A stretch of 64,000 bases of DNA from assembly GCA_005406025.1 (NCBI GenBank), contig BGZK01000155.1, positions 186,001 to 250,000 on the forward strand, read 5' to 3'. Every line of letters begins with the position of its first letter. Position 1 is the first letter of the stretch. A program made the translations under genes and the position numbers. The notes beneath the pieces are model-generated. The model searched no databases, was not told where the DNA came from, and saw only the letters and a program-made list of their open reading frames with translations. The stretch is from Eumeta japonica (taxonomy: Eukaryota > Arthropoda > Insecta > Lepidoptera > Psychidae). This document shows positions 35,411-46,859 of this stretch, one piece after another.

Positions 35411-37335
35411 TAAGTATAAGTCTACTTATTGAATTTAAAAAGTATACAAGTCGCTTAATTAAGCAAAAATATAAAGCCCGTTTAGCTATATACCCGTTTA
35501 GGATTTCGTGGCTCAACATAATCAAAAAATACGGTTAAAGTATGCCCATTTAAGCCGTATATTTTAAAACTCGCAAACTTTTTTTAATTACAAACTCACA
35601 TTTGTAATTTAATACAGACTGTGACTTAGACCAGTACATTTTTTAATTTCGCTATGAAAATTTCAATATAAGAATTCCTGTATTTTTAAAATAATCCGAA
35701 AATTCACCAATATCGGTATCAAAAACAGACAAAAATCAGCGAGACTTTTGAAGGGTGAAATATGATCAAGCATCAAATTTTTTAACCCCTTTAATTAATT
35801 AATGTTGTACAGAACCCTCAAGGTGCGAATTCTATTCGCACTTGTTCGGTTATTTTCTTTTCTGATATCGTGAACCCTAAAAATTTTAAGCAGCGTCTAT
35901 ACATTTTCTTGCTGATAAATATACCATGGTTTATACATAAACACTTCCACAGTAAGGGATTCTCGATTTTAAGAGGTAAGACCTAAACTTTTTATAAAGG
36001 GTCAATATCATTCTTCTACCATATGAAAAATATATTTTAAGTTTTATGTAGTAAATTAATGTACAATATATGTACTTTTATTTTATGATGAATAATTCTT
36101 CAAACTATCTTAAAAAAAGTGTGCAATATCTTATTCGTAACTAAGTGCTATTCCAATTATATCAAGTTTTCTAGAAATTAACTTGTAAACGTATATTGAA
36201 ACCCTAAGCTCGCTAAGACGAAATTGAACGAAAGTAGCTACAATATAATATTCCTCTTCTCTATATTCTACTCATGATCACGTGCAGATCGATTCGGCAT
36301 GAGTTGTATTCACTAAAATTATTACCTAATAGGTACTTTATCAACAAAGAATCTTTGAGGCTTAATATCTTACTTATTGAACGTTTTACACAGATGGAAA
36401 ACGGTATTGAAAACTTGTCGCATTATAAAGCCCGTTTCATTTTTAAAATATTGTTCAATATCCGTTTCAATGTTTTTGCAGTGATTATTTAATTCACTCA
36501 CGTAAATAGTTGTCAACTGCCATAAGAAGTAACGCCCCTTTGTTATGACTGGTGATTGAAATTTACTTACAAGTGAAGTTTTCTCTAAAAGCATAATAAC
36601 TTTATAGTGAGCTATATTAATGCAAATAGTATAGACGTAATCGTAAAATTTGACAGATGGTTAGACATAATGTACTAAATCTTACATTTAAATTTACAAT
36701 TAGCAACATATTTTGGTGTAACTCGTCATTAAAATAGATCCTTCGGTGATGCATTTTTCATAACTGTTATTATGCAAAAAATGTTTATTTTTGAAGCGGT
36801 AATGGTAATGTTAATCCACATTAATTCTAAACGAAAATAAGGAAAAAAATTGAAATAGATATGTATAGGTCCACTTCCCGACCTCCTCCTGCTATCAGCC
36901 CAAAAAACTATACATAAAATAGGAGATATTGTATATATGGGTAAAGGAGGGCCTGGCCAGAACTTCTAGATCTGACGATTTGTATTCGAGTCTTCTAGAT
37001 ACTTGTTTTTAAAGCCCTTAAAGTGTCTGGCAACAGTGAGGCGCCGCTCGCATGTCTTCTTCTAGCTTCTATCATCGGTCGCGTGCGGTGAGGTGGTGTT
37101 TGAAAACACCTCTTTGGTGCCCAACTTCTTAAGATTTCCATTTGAGAATTCCGAACAGAATATTACTATAGACAGTCTTCTATCGCCCATGGGTATAAGT
37201 CTACGCTTTAGAATAGAATTTATTAACATTTTAACTAATTGATTATACATTAATTTATGCAGCCTTGAGTAGAAAGCGGATAAATGCTCCCAGACCGCCT
37301 CTATAATGGTCGACCGACTCTTTTAGACTTAGTTG
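35411..37335. other. AT-rich stretch with one GTGCG-type repeat motif
   Basis: At about 35814-35858 the minus strand reads GAACAAGTGCGAATAGAATT then CGCACCTTGAGGGTTCTGTA. This resembles the GGCCAAGTGCGAGTCGGACT then CGCGCAC..AGGGTTCCGTA motif of lepidopteran repeats. No gene is recognised in the rest; overlapping small frames at 36.27-36.6 kb and 37.06-37.49 kb are featureless. Confidence 0.45.
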
Positions 37336-37337
37336 TA

Positions 37338-37381
37338 GAAGGAATATATATATATTGTAGAAAGAATATATATATTCCTTC
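37338..37381. repeat. AT-rich hairpin
   Basis: GAAGGAATATATATA at 37338 onward pairs with TATATATATTCCTTC ending at 37381. The stem is about 15 bp and abuts the first copy of the 260 bp direct repeat. Confidence 0.75.
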
Positions 37382-37634
37382 ACACACAAAATGATTCGAA
37401 TGAAACATATTTGCTTCAAAATGAGGTTTTGCCTTAAGAGTGGTATATAGTTAGTTGAAAAGTATTTAATTAGAATAAAGTCCAGGTACACCAATTATGA
37501 TTAGAGCATTAGAGGGTAGATTTCATCGGATTGTATTTTTAAAGGTATATAAGATCGCATTGATTATAGAAAATGATTTACAATATTATAATATTTTTTT
37601 TGTAACAATTTTGATTTGTTGCATGTTTTTCTAA

Positions 37635-37640
<6 letters not shown>
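37381..37640 (+). repeat. 260 bp direct repeat, copy 1
   Basis: Begins CACACACAAAATGATTCGAA and ends TTTTTCTAAGAATAT. The same sequence in the same order, with small indels, recurs at 38566-38836, offset 1185 bp, about 90 percent alike by eye. The ends lack the TG..CA of LTRs. It could be a local duplication or two copies of a short element. Confidence 0.85.

Positions 37641-37670
<30 letters not shown>
37636..37670 (+). repeat. (AT)n microsatellite
   Basis: About 17 AT units at the right end of repeat copy 1. Copy 2 has only AATATG at the same point, so the run expanded after duplication or was lost from the other copy. Confidence 0.95.
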
Positions 37671-37674
<4 letters not shown>

Positions 37675-37779
37675 AATATGTATCAATAATATATATGCGT
37701 ATGTATGCATATATTACAAATATACTTGGTTAATTGCTTAAATTGAAAAACGATTGATTGTTTTTACCATTTCAAACTA

Positions 37780-37915
37780 TTTGTGATTTCACCCGCGTGG
37801 GTATACAATTAATTTATTTATCTTTTATCCCTCGATCTCGTCCTAAATCCTGATTTCGATCCTACTCTGATTCCGATCCCGAGCACGCTCCCGAATGCAA
37901 TGTCTCTATTTCATG
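37780..37915 (-). mobile_element. Helitron-like tail region, reversed
   Basis: TTTCACCCGCGTGGGTATAC then CCTCGATCTCGTCCTAAATC, CTGATTCCGATCCCGAGC. Read in reverse these give the GGGATCGGAATCAGAG-type purine-rich tract and the CCACGCGGGTGAAA tail found in the other copies. CTAG is not preserved. Confidence 0.45.
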
Positions 37916-37919
37916 TTGT

Positions 37920-38565
37920 ATCATACTCCAAAATCTTTAGAGTAATACTTGAAAATTGCACTGTTATGCAACATACGTAAACAATATATTTCAATGGTAT
38001 CAAAGAAGGTTGCGTCTTCACATGCAGGTCCGCGCATGTGTTACAGTATAGTGGCTCTATGAGTAAATAAATCCAATCTGTAGAGGTGACCGCTGTCTAG
38101 TCAAAATGCAGACTAGTCCAATGTACGCCGCAGAATAAACCTTAATCGCGATTATCCGTTTGAAAGCTGCCGTACAGCCGCTTAACGGCGTACTATACAC
38201 AAAAGCGCCGGGAGGCTTTGCTTAATTAAAAATTACCTAGACACATTTAAACTCACAACGTCCTGTGAAAATTTTACGAGCGTTATCGCGCGCCGACCTC
38301 CTCATGTTGTATCTCGGCAAACTTTAAACGCGACCCTCGTTACGAACATCTGTACCTATACCGACTGCGGCGAGCTTTTGCGTGCGTTATGCTCGCGCTC
38401 GTGCAACGTTTTCGGATAAGCGCCGTTCAGAAATAATTAAGCGAATACTAAATGTCTGTACCCGAAACATTTTACTCGTGTCGGTTTTAATAGAAGTCCC
38501 GTATACGCACGTCTTTACGTGCCAATTTCAGTATTATCAACATAGGACGACAATTTTAAAATCGT
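37920..38565. other. Spacer between direct repeats, CpG-richer at 38.1-38.4 kb
   Basis: CpG-rich patches near 38.15-38.21 and 38.28-38.41 kb. No recognised gene; the 65-codon frame at 38382-38579 is featureless. Confidence 0.4.
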
Positions 38566-38836
38566 CACACACAAAATGATTCGAATGAAACATATTTGCT
38601 TCAAAATGAGGTTTCGCCTTAAGAGTGCTATATAGTTAGTTGAAAAGTATTTGACTAAAATGAATTCCAGGTACGCCAATTATGATTAGAGAGTAGATTT
38701 CATCGGATTGTATTTTTAAAGCCCTCATAGGTATAAAAGATCGCATAGATTATAGAAAATTATTTACAATATTACAATATTTATTTTGTAACAATTTTGA
38801 TTTGATGCGGCTTGTTGCGTGTTTTTCTAAGAATAT
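38566..38836 (+). repeat. 260 bp direct repeat, copy 2
   Basis: Counterpart of the sequence at 37381-37640. It carries an extra CCCTCA in the middle and GCGGCTT near its end relative to copy 1, and lacks the ATTAGAG insertion and the long AT run seen there. Confidence 0.85.
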
Positions 38837-41800
38837 GTTTATCGGTCGAACTATCACGACTAAACTAGTCGAGTTTTAATGAGGATTTCTTTATTGAACA
38901 GCATTTACAAAAGAATAAAAAGCAGCCAATACCGAGTAGTACACTACAAAATTTTTGCCTTGTTCTCGAAAGAATATCGAAGAAACGATCAGCCGACCAC
39001 ATTGTCTAGCTACCCCACACGTTCACATTCTTACGCAGCTCAAACCGTGCAGCGTCCGATTTCTTTATTTTCGTAAATCGAATATCTTTCATTAGATCTT
39101 CGAAATTCATGGAAACGGAAGAGACTGCGTGTGAGCACAGGTAACCAGCACGTGAAAATCATACTCTCAGATGTAAATGAGAACATTTTTAAAAGCAAAT
39201 AATGTATTATTTTACTCGTAAACTGTTTTAATTACGGGCTACACAAAATATTCATGGCATCCCGCGCGCACGGCCAGCGGCGATTCCACGGGTCATAGTA
39301 ATACGTTATTTATTTATTCAAATTTTGAGAACCGGACGTCAATTTATTAAGGTACTTTCGAGAAGTACTTTATTGACTTATGACGCAAAATAAAATTTAC
39401 CATAAACTCATAACACGGCCATCCAAGTCGGTGCCATTACAAAATGCATATTTAGGGAGGTGCTGCAGAGCAACAGGCGCGTTCAGAGGCGTCGCTCGGC
39501 TACACCCTGCATTATATACTAAGAATATAAAGTGGAAGTTATGTATCAGTTTATTTATATAAACGTATTAATCTCAGCAATTATCGGTCAGTTTGAAAAA
39601 AAAATCTTTTTCTGTTAGATAGTCCATTTCTCGAGGAATGCTATAGGCTATACCAATATCTTGCTTTGACCACAAATTCCCGAGTAACAATTATGTGTTT
39701 ATCAATCTGCAACACTGTAAGCGACGTGATAATGTGCAGTGCGCTGACGCTGACTGCAGGGCGGGGGAGGTGAGGGGCGCGGTGAAGCTGCACGACGAAC
39801 GACGAATGTAACCGAGCAAAGCCGAAATATAATTCAGCGACTCGAACGCGAATGTATAGACGGTAAGGACAGACGTAAATTCTTTGTTATGTTATGTTTT
39901 CTAAATTATACGTTGTTAATTTTTTTATTAACATAATATTATTCCATCTATTCCATCCAGAGACGAAATGTACACGGACGACGTCGCGACCAGCCTAATT
40001 AAATTGTAAGATACACAAGGACTTTGTACCTTACAGTTTGAACTATACAGTACCTCATATAGCCAAGGCTTCTATTTATTATTTTATATCTCGGCCTTAC
40101 GAATTAAAGCGAGGTATTTGATAAAAGAGGAGAGCAAAACAAACGATTCTAACATTCCTCAGTAATTATTTGTTCCTAAGTAATTTCATCTCCAGAATTA
40201 TTCTTTGATAAACGAAACCTAAATTGCAACAAAATTTTGGAAACTAAACAATTAACTGTGGCGTTTTACTATCGGAAGACGAAATTGCGCAAGTAGTTTC
40301 TGCATTCCCTTTTTCAATTGCCTAGAATTAATTTATTATTTACCACACTTGTGAAACTATCAATTTTTTATATATGTATATATACCTGTGTATGTATATG
40401 CAAATATACACAAATAATTATTTACTCTATGTATGAAACAGTATATAAATAAAAAGCACCGCGTCACTTGTTGCCCTAATAGAACATAATATTCTTATTT
40501 AACCTTTACTATTAATTTTTAAAACGCTACCCTGGCTCATAAAATATTACATAAAAAAATTGTAAGCGAAATAAATAAAGCATCCTGTGTCATAAATGCC
40601 ACCTGATTGCGCGCGCGCTTTGTCAACAATGCATAAATAATTCGTATGCGTACCACTGATTTTTGACGTCCAATCACAACGAAAATACAAGTACAAAATA
40701 CATGTTATTTATCACCGGAATCGTATCAACCACTGAACCTACACTGACATCACATCCAAACAGTCATGAGAACTAAATAACCTCGTCTTTCATTTTACAT
40801 CACGAGATTTTTCGTAAACGAAATGGGCATGTGCTCTCGCGTCACGTCGAGAGCAGACGGAAGACTCATGATTGATCTGGAGTCTGATGGAACTTAGAGT
40901 GGAGAAAGCAGCGGCGACATCAGACAAAGCGCACGCGAAAAAATCATGCATGTCGGTTCATTAATAATTAACAAAAGTTATAAATGTTCCTAGTTATTCT
41001 TTCTGTAATTACAATATGATACTCAATAAAGAAAAAAAAGTATTTTACTCCGCAATAATAACGCGTAACAATATCAAGCACTGACAAGACTAAAATTAAA
41101 TTAAAAACAGTCATTAAATTAAATATAATCAATTTATAATAATTATTTCTCATGTGCGGTCGGCTGCTTGTCGCATATTCGCATGATAATGGCTGTATAC
41201 TCGTACTATAATTCTGCCACTTTAAAATCAAGCAAACTGACGATTTCATAACACAGTAACAGAACATCCCGTACTAGATTCTAAATTGATCGTAGTTTTG
41301 TACTGTATTTTGAAGTGAACATTTTAAGGTACGTTACATTGTAATGTTTTTACCTACTGTTTTTAAGTACTGAAATTGTTATATATTTTATTTTGTCTAT
41401 TTCTTTCTAGTTTAGACTATATAGGGCAGTTCTTTGTATATTTAGGAGAAGAGTCGAAATTATTTAGATAAAAATGTTTTTTACTTAAGTCTTTTTGTAA
41501 CAAAATTTTTGTATCAAAGGACGCCATCTTTCGCCTGGGGCGCCATATTTGTACGGGCCGGCTCTGGACATAGAGATAAATTAATTGTGTCCTCGAACAA
41601 CACACAGTATACCCGTGTTTCCCTTTATTTTGATGAAGGGCAAGATATCTTTGACATTTATAATGCTGCATCCCTTATTATTATATATAATAATATCGAT
41701 AATCATAATGACAACGGCGATGACGATAACGATGTCGAGAACGATGAGCACATTCCAATAATATCAATGCATTACACGTTTTCTGATTTGAAAGTTCGTG

Positions 41801-42055
41801 ATTTATCAAAGACATTTTTTTCTACAACAAGTTATAGAACAATGTTTAAACCTTTTGGTATTCAATAAGAGTATTTCCGACTTGGTATTGATTAGTTTTT
41901 TTATTAATGTTTACACGAATGGAGATGCATACAAAGTGTTTCTTTGACTAAATCATAGACTATATCTTTAATTTAGATACTAAAGAGGAATATCAAATAA
42001 GTTAAGTACTATTAGAAATCTATTCCAATTTTTTATTCAAAATGTGTATTGAGTT
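38837..42055. other. Noncoding stretch with GC-rich islands
   Basis: A GC-rich island at about 39.72-39.80 kb (GGGCGGGGGAGG, GGGGCGCGG) is followed by a splice-donor-like CGGTAAGG at 39861-39868. Another patch lies at about 40.84-40.94 kb, and a GCGCGCGC run at 40.61 kb. These could mark a promoter or untranslated exon, but nothing coding supports it. The 119-codon frame at 41509-41868 is treated separately. Confidence 0.4.
41509..41868 (+). CDS. Doubtful 119-codon open frame with acidic low-complexity centre
   Basis: The frame has a basic N-terminal third, then an Asn/Asp-rich segment (NHDNGDDDNDVENDEH) derived from an AATGAC/GATGAC-type simple repeat, then an unremarkable C-terminus. The start lies in sequence (CGCCTGGGGCGCCATATTTG) that looks like dispersed-repeat DNA. 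There is no recognised domain, no promoter evidence and no splice context. I list it because it is among the longer frames outside transposons and satellites, but it is most likely chance. Confidence 0.1.
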   Translation: MYQRTPSFAWGAIFVRAGSGHRDKLIVSSNNTQYTRVSLYFDEGQDIFDIYNAASLIIIYNNIDNHNDNGDDDNDVENDEHIPIISMHYTFSDLKVRDLSKTFFSTTSYRTMFKPFGIQ

Positions 42056-42059
42056 CTTG

Positions 42060-42168
42060 ATTGGTAACTAAATTTAATTCAGGATCGAGATCGAGATAGT
42101 GATTTAAATCAAAATTAGAAGTAATTTATTTTATATCGACGAAGGTAAAGCCGCGAGCGGCCACTAGC
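42060..42168 (+). mobile_element. Helitron-like 3' tail
   Basis: TCAGGATCGAGATCGAGATA, then TTTATTTTATATCGACGAAG, GTAAAGCCGCGAGCGGCCACTAGCG-like bases; CTAG is at 42164-42167. GCCGC..GCGGC forms a short stem just before CTAG. It matches the ending at 32.39 kb in layout. Confidence 0.5.
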
Positions 42169-42334
42169 GTTACATTATAACACATAATAGAATAAACAAA
42201 CTACTGAAATAAAATAAATCACCTCATTGCGTCTACATACGAACATAATGCAATAAAGCACGTTAATAATATTTTATAAACGAATTTATCGTCTTGTGTG
42301 CTCAGTCATTTAGGTGCTTAACTTACTTTGAAAA

Positions 42335-42485
42335 GATGTCAGGTGAAGCGCGAACAGTGGGTAAGGACGTAATACTCGCGCTTTGTCAGCGGATTCCTCC
42401 GCCGTCCCGCCCCTTTGCCCGCACGTCACCCCCTGCCCCGGGCCCGCGAACGTGGCCCGATGGCGTGTGACAGATGCGAGAAAAA
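42335..42485. other. GC-rich island
   Basis: The strongest GC peak in the window outside the terminal minisatellite: GCCGTCCCGCCCCTTTGCCC, then CACCCCCTGCCCCGGGCCCG. It could be a promoter or a conserved noncoding element. No exon is recognised on either side. Confidence 0.4.
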
Positions 42486-42711
42486 ACGATATTAAATTCT
42501 AATTGCTAAAAACTTTCATCAAGTCCTTGTTTGTATAGTTTTCTGTCATATAATTTTCTGTTAGACAGATAAATATCGTAGGAGGTGTCTTTACTCTTTG
42601 AAAATCAAATATTATTAATTCGTCTATTAATTATTAGTTTATTTGGAGTAAATTCCATTAATAGTTTTGGTGTACTCTTTACTAATTGCGCAATCCAGCG
42701 AACTCAAAATA

Positions 42712-43558
42712 TTTTTTTAGGGTACCGTAGTCAACAAAGAACCTTTAAAATTTCTCCATGTCCGTCCGCCCGTCGGTCCATCCGTCCGCTTCTGTGTTTG
42801 TCTGTCCGTGGTTTTTGGTGCTAGGAAACTCAATTTTGACCTGAACGTACATATTTATCACACCGACAAAAAAGGTAGAATAAAATCTTGGCAAAAAAAT
42901 ATACTGGATCCTCCCCTACATGTAAAGTTGATATGTATTGTTTTTCTCATTTATTCGGGTCAGTAAAAATTATTTTTCGATTCAAAGATGATACGTTTGC
43001 GAAATATTATGCTTTAAAATGCTAATTTTTGTTCCAATCAAGTATTCTACTTCTCTAACTAAATTGTTATTTTTCGATGTATGAAAAACAGTAGTATAAC
43101 AAACTTAGAAGGAAAACTATTACAGCCACGTAGGCTTTACAAGGTAATGAGTAATTAGTCGACTAATTTACAATGCACTTCAAAAAGTAAAAAGCCAAAA
43201 TTCCATTGAAAATTACTTAGATAAACGTTTTCATCTAAGTAATTTTTTCTAAAAAAATTTTTTCGTTATTTAATTATTTTTTAGATAATTATTCGATAAC
43301 TAAAAAAACGTTAGTTGTATGCAATAGATAGTTAATAAATACAGTTTAAAAAATACAAAACCATAACATCCTAAAAATATAAAATAAGCACCCGTGTTCT
43401 GATTGGGTCTGTTTTTAGACATTATTAGCTTTTAAACTACAAAATCAATTAATAGGTTCGTAGTATCAAATAAAAAGCCTCTTTCTGTTTGCATATTATG
43501 CCAGGCAACTACGAAACCCTATTGGCACGTGGCCCGACACGCACTTAGGCGGTTTTTT
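42712..43558 (-). repeat. Dispersed non-autonomous repeat, near full-length, reversed
   Basis: On the minus strand it opens near 43,558 with AACCGCCTAAGTGCGTGTCG, GGCCACGTG and AGGGTTTCGTAGTTGCC. It carries CTTTACATGTAGGGGAGG near 42.92 kb and ends near 42,712 with ACTACGGTACCCTAAAAAAA. The GGGTTCCGTAGT phrase therefore occurs in inverse orientation at both ends. The other copies are at 3.7 and 54.2 kb. I recall this as a very common lepidopteran repeat. No coding capacity. Confidence 0.8.
43209..43246. repeat. Perfect 14 bp hairpin
   Basis: AAAATTACTTAGAT at 43209-43222 pairs with ATCTAAGTAATTTT at 43233-43246 around a ten-base loop, inside the reversed dispersed repeat. Confidence 0.85.
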
Positions 43559-43699
43559 GTTTACTATTTAGTCTATATTTTCTATTCCAATAGTTAAGTA
43601 CTAAATATTACACATATTTATTTGGACTTCATTACCCGCTAAGTGAACGAGTAATAAAATCAAAAGTTATAATTTAGCAATAATTGTATATTTTATGAT

Positions 43700-43880
43700 T
43701 CAAATACGCCCGCGTTCACTCGCGCAGAATTAATTTTTTCAGTTTTTCTATGAATCGATTGTGGTGACATGCTGATCCTGTTCTAATAATCAATTTTTGT
43801 TCCACTGTCAGGTTCGGTCTCGATCCCATTCTGAATTTCCGGAGCAGTCATGATGCCTATATTAGCTCTACCTTGGACAT
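43700..43880 (-). mobile_element. Helitron-like tail region, reversed
   Basis: ACGCCCGCGTTCACTCGCGC followed by TCTCGATCCCATTCTGAATT. In reverse these give the GGGATCGAGAC-type tract and the GCGAGTGAACGCGGGCG tail. No CTAG is retained. Confidence 0.4.
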
Positions 43881-44485
43881 TGATGTTAATAATAAGAATT
43901 TACTAATTTTACTGGTATTTATATATTTTTTACATAAAAGATATCTTACATTTTATTCGAGGACCTAATCTAGCTATAGGTAAAATTGATTACAATGCGT
44001 TCAGCCATTAGCACGTGATAAAAGGATGGACATCCAAACAAATTTTTATACATTTATAATATTGTAAATAGCTTAAAACCATCTACAAACGATTTCACTA
44101 CGAATGCTCAAAGTCTTATAGCGATACGTGCATCGCATCACATGTAGTTTTTAACTGATGCTCAAACAAAAAAAATCTTTTCATTAAATACAAAGACAGA
44201 TTGAAAGAGAATCAATACCTTGTTGCCATCTTGTAGATAGTGCCACTATCTCATTTATATTGAAATTCTGGAATTCTGGCAAAAAAAATATGATCACACA
44301 TATCTTTGTCAACATTTTCTAGATATTAAACCTTACGCTAGGCTGTAAAAAGATTACGCCTATATGAAATACTGAAATCGTCAGATCACAAAGTAATAAT
44401 GTAATGAGATCGCAAAGTAACCTGGATTACATTCCTAGAATGTTTGTTCTATAAAAAAAGTAGATTGTACTTAAATATAATAGGA
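43881..44485. other. AT-rich stretch, nothing recognised
   Basis: No motif seen. Confidence 0.4.
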
Positions 44486-44487
44486 CA

Positions 44488-44585
44488 TGCTTCTGCCTAT
44501 GACTTCGCCCTCGTGGACATAGAATGAATTTCCTCATCTTTTAAAACCATGATTTCCTCGGTCTCGTTCTAAATTATAATACCAA
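44488..44585 (-). mobile_element. Helitron-like tail, reversed
   Basis: TTCTGCCTATGACTTCGCCC then TCGTGGACATAGAATGAATT. In reverse this is the AATTCATTCTATGTCCACGA plus GGGCGAAGTC ending shared with the 32 kb copy. Confidence 0.45.
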
Positions 44586-44716
44586 TGTGTGTGTGTGCTC
44601 ACGTATGTGTTTGTGTATGTGCATGCGTGTACGTGTATGAGTGTATTCGTGTGTGCATGCATACTTGCGTGCGAGCATGATTACGTGCGTGCATGCGTGC
44701 GTATGTGCGTGCATGA
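44586..44716 (+). repeat. Degenerate (GT)/(GCAT) simple repeat
   Basis: Runs of GTGTGTGTG and GCATGCGTGCGTATGTGCGT. On the minus strand it translates to a His/Thr-rich tail in a 138-codon frame (44574-44990), which is not a real gene. Confidence 0.9.
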
Positions 44717-44719
44717 TGG

Positions 44720-45075
44720 AATAAATATTAAAAAGTGTTGTTTTTAGAATATTTTTAGAATATTTCGTAAACTGCTCTATCGTTAAGTTCCAAAAGCTAT
44801 TTAAATCTTCTGCTGAGAAAGTAACGTAGATCGTTGCAGAGTGCGTTAAACTAGCATGGTTTATCGTTAACAAAAAATCAGCAAAAAAAAATATTTTAAG
44901 TAACTTCCAAGGTTCTTTGTAGATTGATATATGGTATCGGTCAACTTTCTTTGCGTAAATAAGCGTTTTTAATGCCGTAAAACAAATCAAAATTGAACCA
45001 CATATTCAATAGATATCTTAGTGTAAAAATTGAAAATTAAGTTTTTATTTAAATAAATTTATAAGTAGATGTTTA
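44720..45075. other. Nothing recognised
   Basis: AT-rich; no motif. Confidence 0.4.
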
Positions 45076-45078
45076 AGC

Positions 45079-46690
45079 TCAAAGAGCTAAAAATGATACG
45101 GCCGAAACTAATAATAGATTAGGATGGCTACTCGTTACATCGAAGAAACGCTCTGATGCGTCCTTCATAAACTTAGAAATAGTAGGGAGCTCTAGGTCCC
45201 GGTGAAGCACAGAGTATTTGACGTACCATATTGCGTCAGCTGCTCTTCTACAGAATTTGTTCTGCACTATTTGCAGATCGTAGAGTGCATCAGGCTGCGC
45301 ATGAGTAAAAACTGGACTCGACAGTATGTCATGACAGGTCTGATACACATCGTGTATATCGTTCGCTTATTATGTAACGACATTTTGCTTTTCCTGCCTA
45401 TCAATGCGTATAGGCGAGCAAGATAAAATAACGCTAGTTTCCTAACACGAGCGATATGATTTTTAAAGTGAAGATGTTTATTGATCGTGATGCCTAAATA
45501 TTTGTAATACTCCCCACTTACATATACTAAATCAATCAATGCCACAGAATTGATTGTTTTAGCATACATTAGTGGGGAGTATCCGTAGGAACTGGATATT
45601 TTAATTTACGTGGACTAAAGCCAAAGTAAATTGATGTTGAATTATTCAAATTGACTTCTATTCTCCAGAGTCGAAGCCATTGAGTCAGCTCGTCAATGGC
45701 CTCTGTAAACGCGAAATAATATTCCGGAGGCAATTTGATCGCAAAAAGAGCGCGGTATCATCTGCAAAAAGCGCGAGTTGGGCGCCGGTTGACGGTCGTG
45801 GAATATCGTTAACGTATGCGGAGTACAGCAGTGGGGACAGCGTGGAGCCTTGAGGTACTCCAGCTCTGATCGGTCTTATTGATGAGTAGAAATTATCAAG
45901 TCGGAAGGTGAAGTAGCGATTGCTAACGTGATGATGGATAATAATAATGAGACGATCTGGGAGCTCTAGCTGATAGAGCTTATGTATAAGACCTGCATGC
46001 CAAATCCTATCGAAGGCCTTTGCTACATCAAAGAAGACTGCCACTGTCTTATTTTTAGTTTTGAACCCTTCCGATATATATTCAACCAATCGGAGGGCTT
46101 GTTAGGGGAAAGAATGATTGGATCGAAAACCAAATTGTTCATTAATTATAAGACCTTTCCTTATGATATGATCGCTTAAGCGAGTTTTGAGAATTTTTTT
46201 AAATAATTTTCTTAATATACTCAAAAGACGATAGGTCTGTAACTGGCAGGGAGGTCATGTGGTTTCCCCGGTTTAGGAACACCCAATAACCACAGCTTCT
46301 TTCTAAGCTATAGAAAAGTAATAATTTTTGATGCACGTATTGAAAATCGCGACCAAGAGAGCCACAAGTGGCGCAAAAAAACACTTTAGTGCTTTACTGC
46401 TAATTGAATCAATACCTGGGGCCTTTCTAATTTTAAGAGCTTTAATTTGTTTACTAATCTCGTCGTGAGTGATTGGATCCAGATCGTTTTTAGGTAGTTG
46501 GGAGATACTATGACTAACTTCCTCTTCCACCCTTCGTACATGTTCAAGGTCGTACGGGGGATTTTCAGAACATTGCTGTTCAATACTATCAGATAGACAT
46601 TCAGCTTTTTCCCGGTCATCGAACGCAACAGACTTATCGGGTTTTCTCAGAGCGGGGACGGAGACAGCTCCTTGGGAGCGGCCCGGTTCT
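45079..46690 (-). mobile_element. Jockey-family LINE, reverse transcriptase region, best-preserved copy
   Basis: From 46.69 kb down, the minus strand reads SVPALRKPDKSVAFDDREKA, ECLSDSIEQQC and RRVEEEVSHSISQLPKNDLD. Next come EISKQIKALKIRKAPGIDSI and AVFFDVAKAFDRIWHAGLIH, then RAGVPQGSTLSPLLYSAYVN and QLALFADDTALFLRSN. The reading goes on through YKYLGITINKHLHFKNHI and LALFYLARLYALIGR to FTHAQPDALYDLQIVQNKF near 45.3 kb. FADD is the catalytic pair of RT and is intact. This polymerase copies the element RNA at the insertion site. The copy is cut at both ends and broken by frameshifts, so it cannot be active. It shares most residues with the 26 kb copy, which has the opposite orientation. Confidence 0.95.
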
Positions 46691-46769
46691 CTAAATCTGT
46701 CCTCGATTGGAAGCCGTATCGTCGAGACAGCTATTCTATTTTCTGAAATCGATCCCGGACTATACCGTA

Positions 46770-46794
46770 ACGGGCGCCGCTACCTGGCGCCCGT
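46770..46794. repeat. GC-rich 9 bp hairpin
   Basis: ACGGGCGCC at 46770-46778 pairs with GGCGCCCGT at 46786-46794, seven-base loop. It lies just upstream of the LINE fragment in a GC-rich patch (46.65-46.87 kb) that may be more of the LINE or a separate element. Confidence 0.8.
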
Positions 46795-46859
46795 GAAAGA
46801 CTACCATCAGCGGTCAGCGACCTTATCATCGTGAGGGCCACCGATGGCCATGTCACGTG

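Noticed and set aside
44574..44990. 138-codon minus-strand frame with a His/Thr-rich end
   Set aside because: Half of it is the GT/GCAT simple repeat; the rest has no motif.
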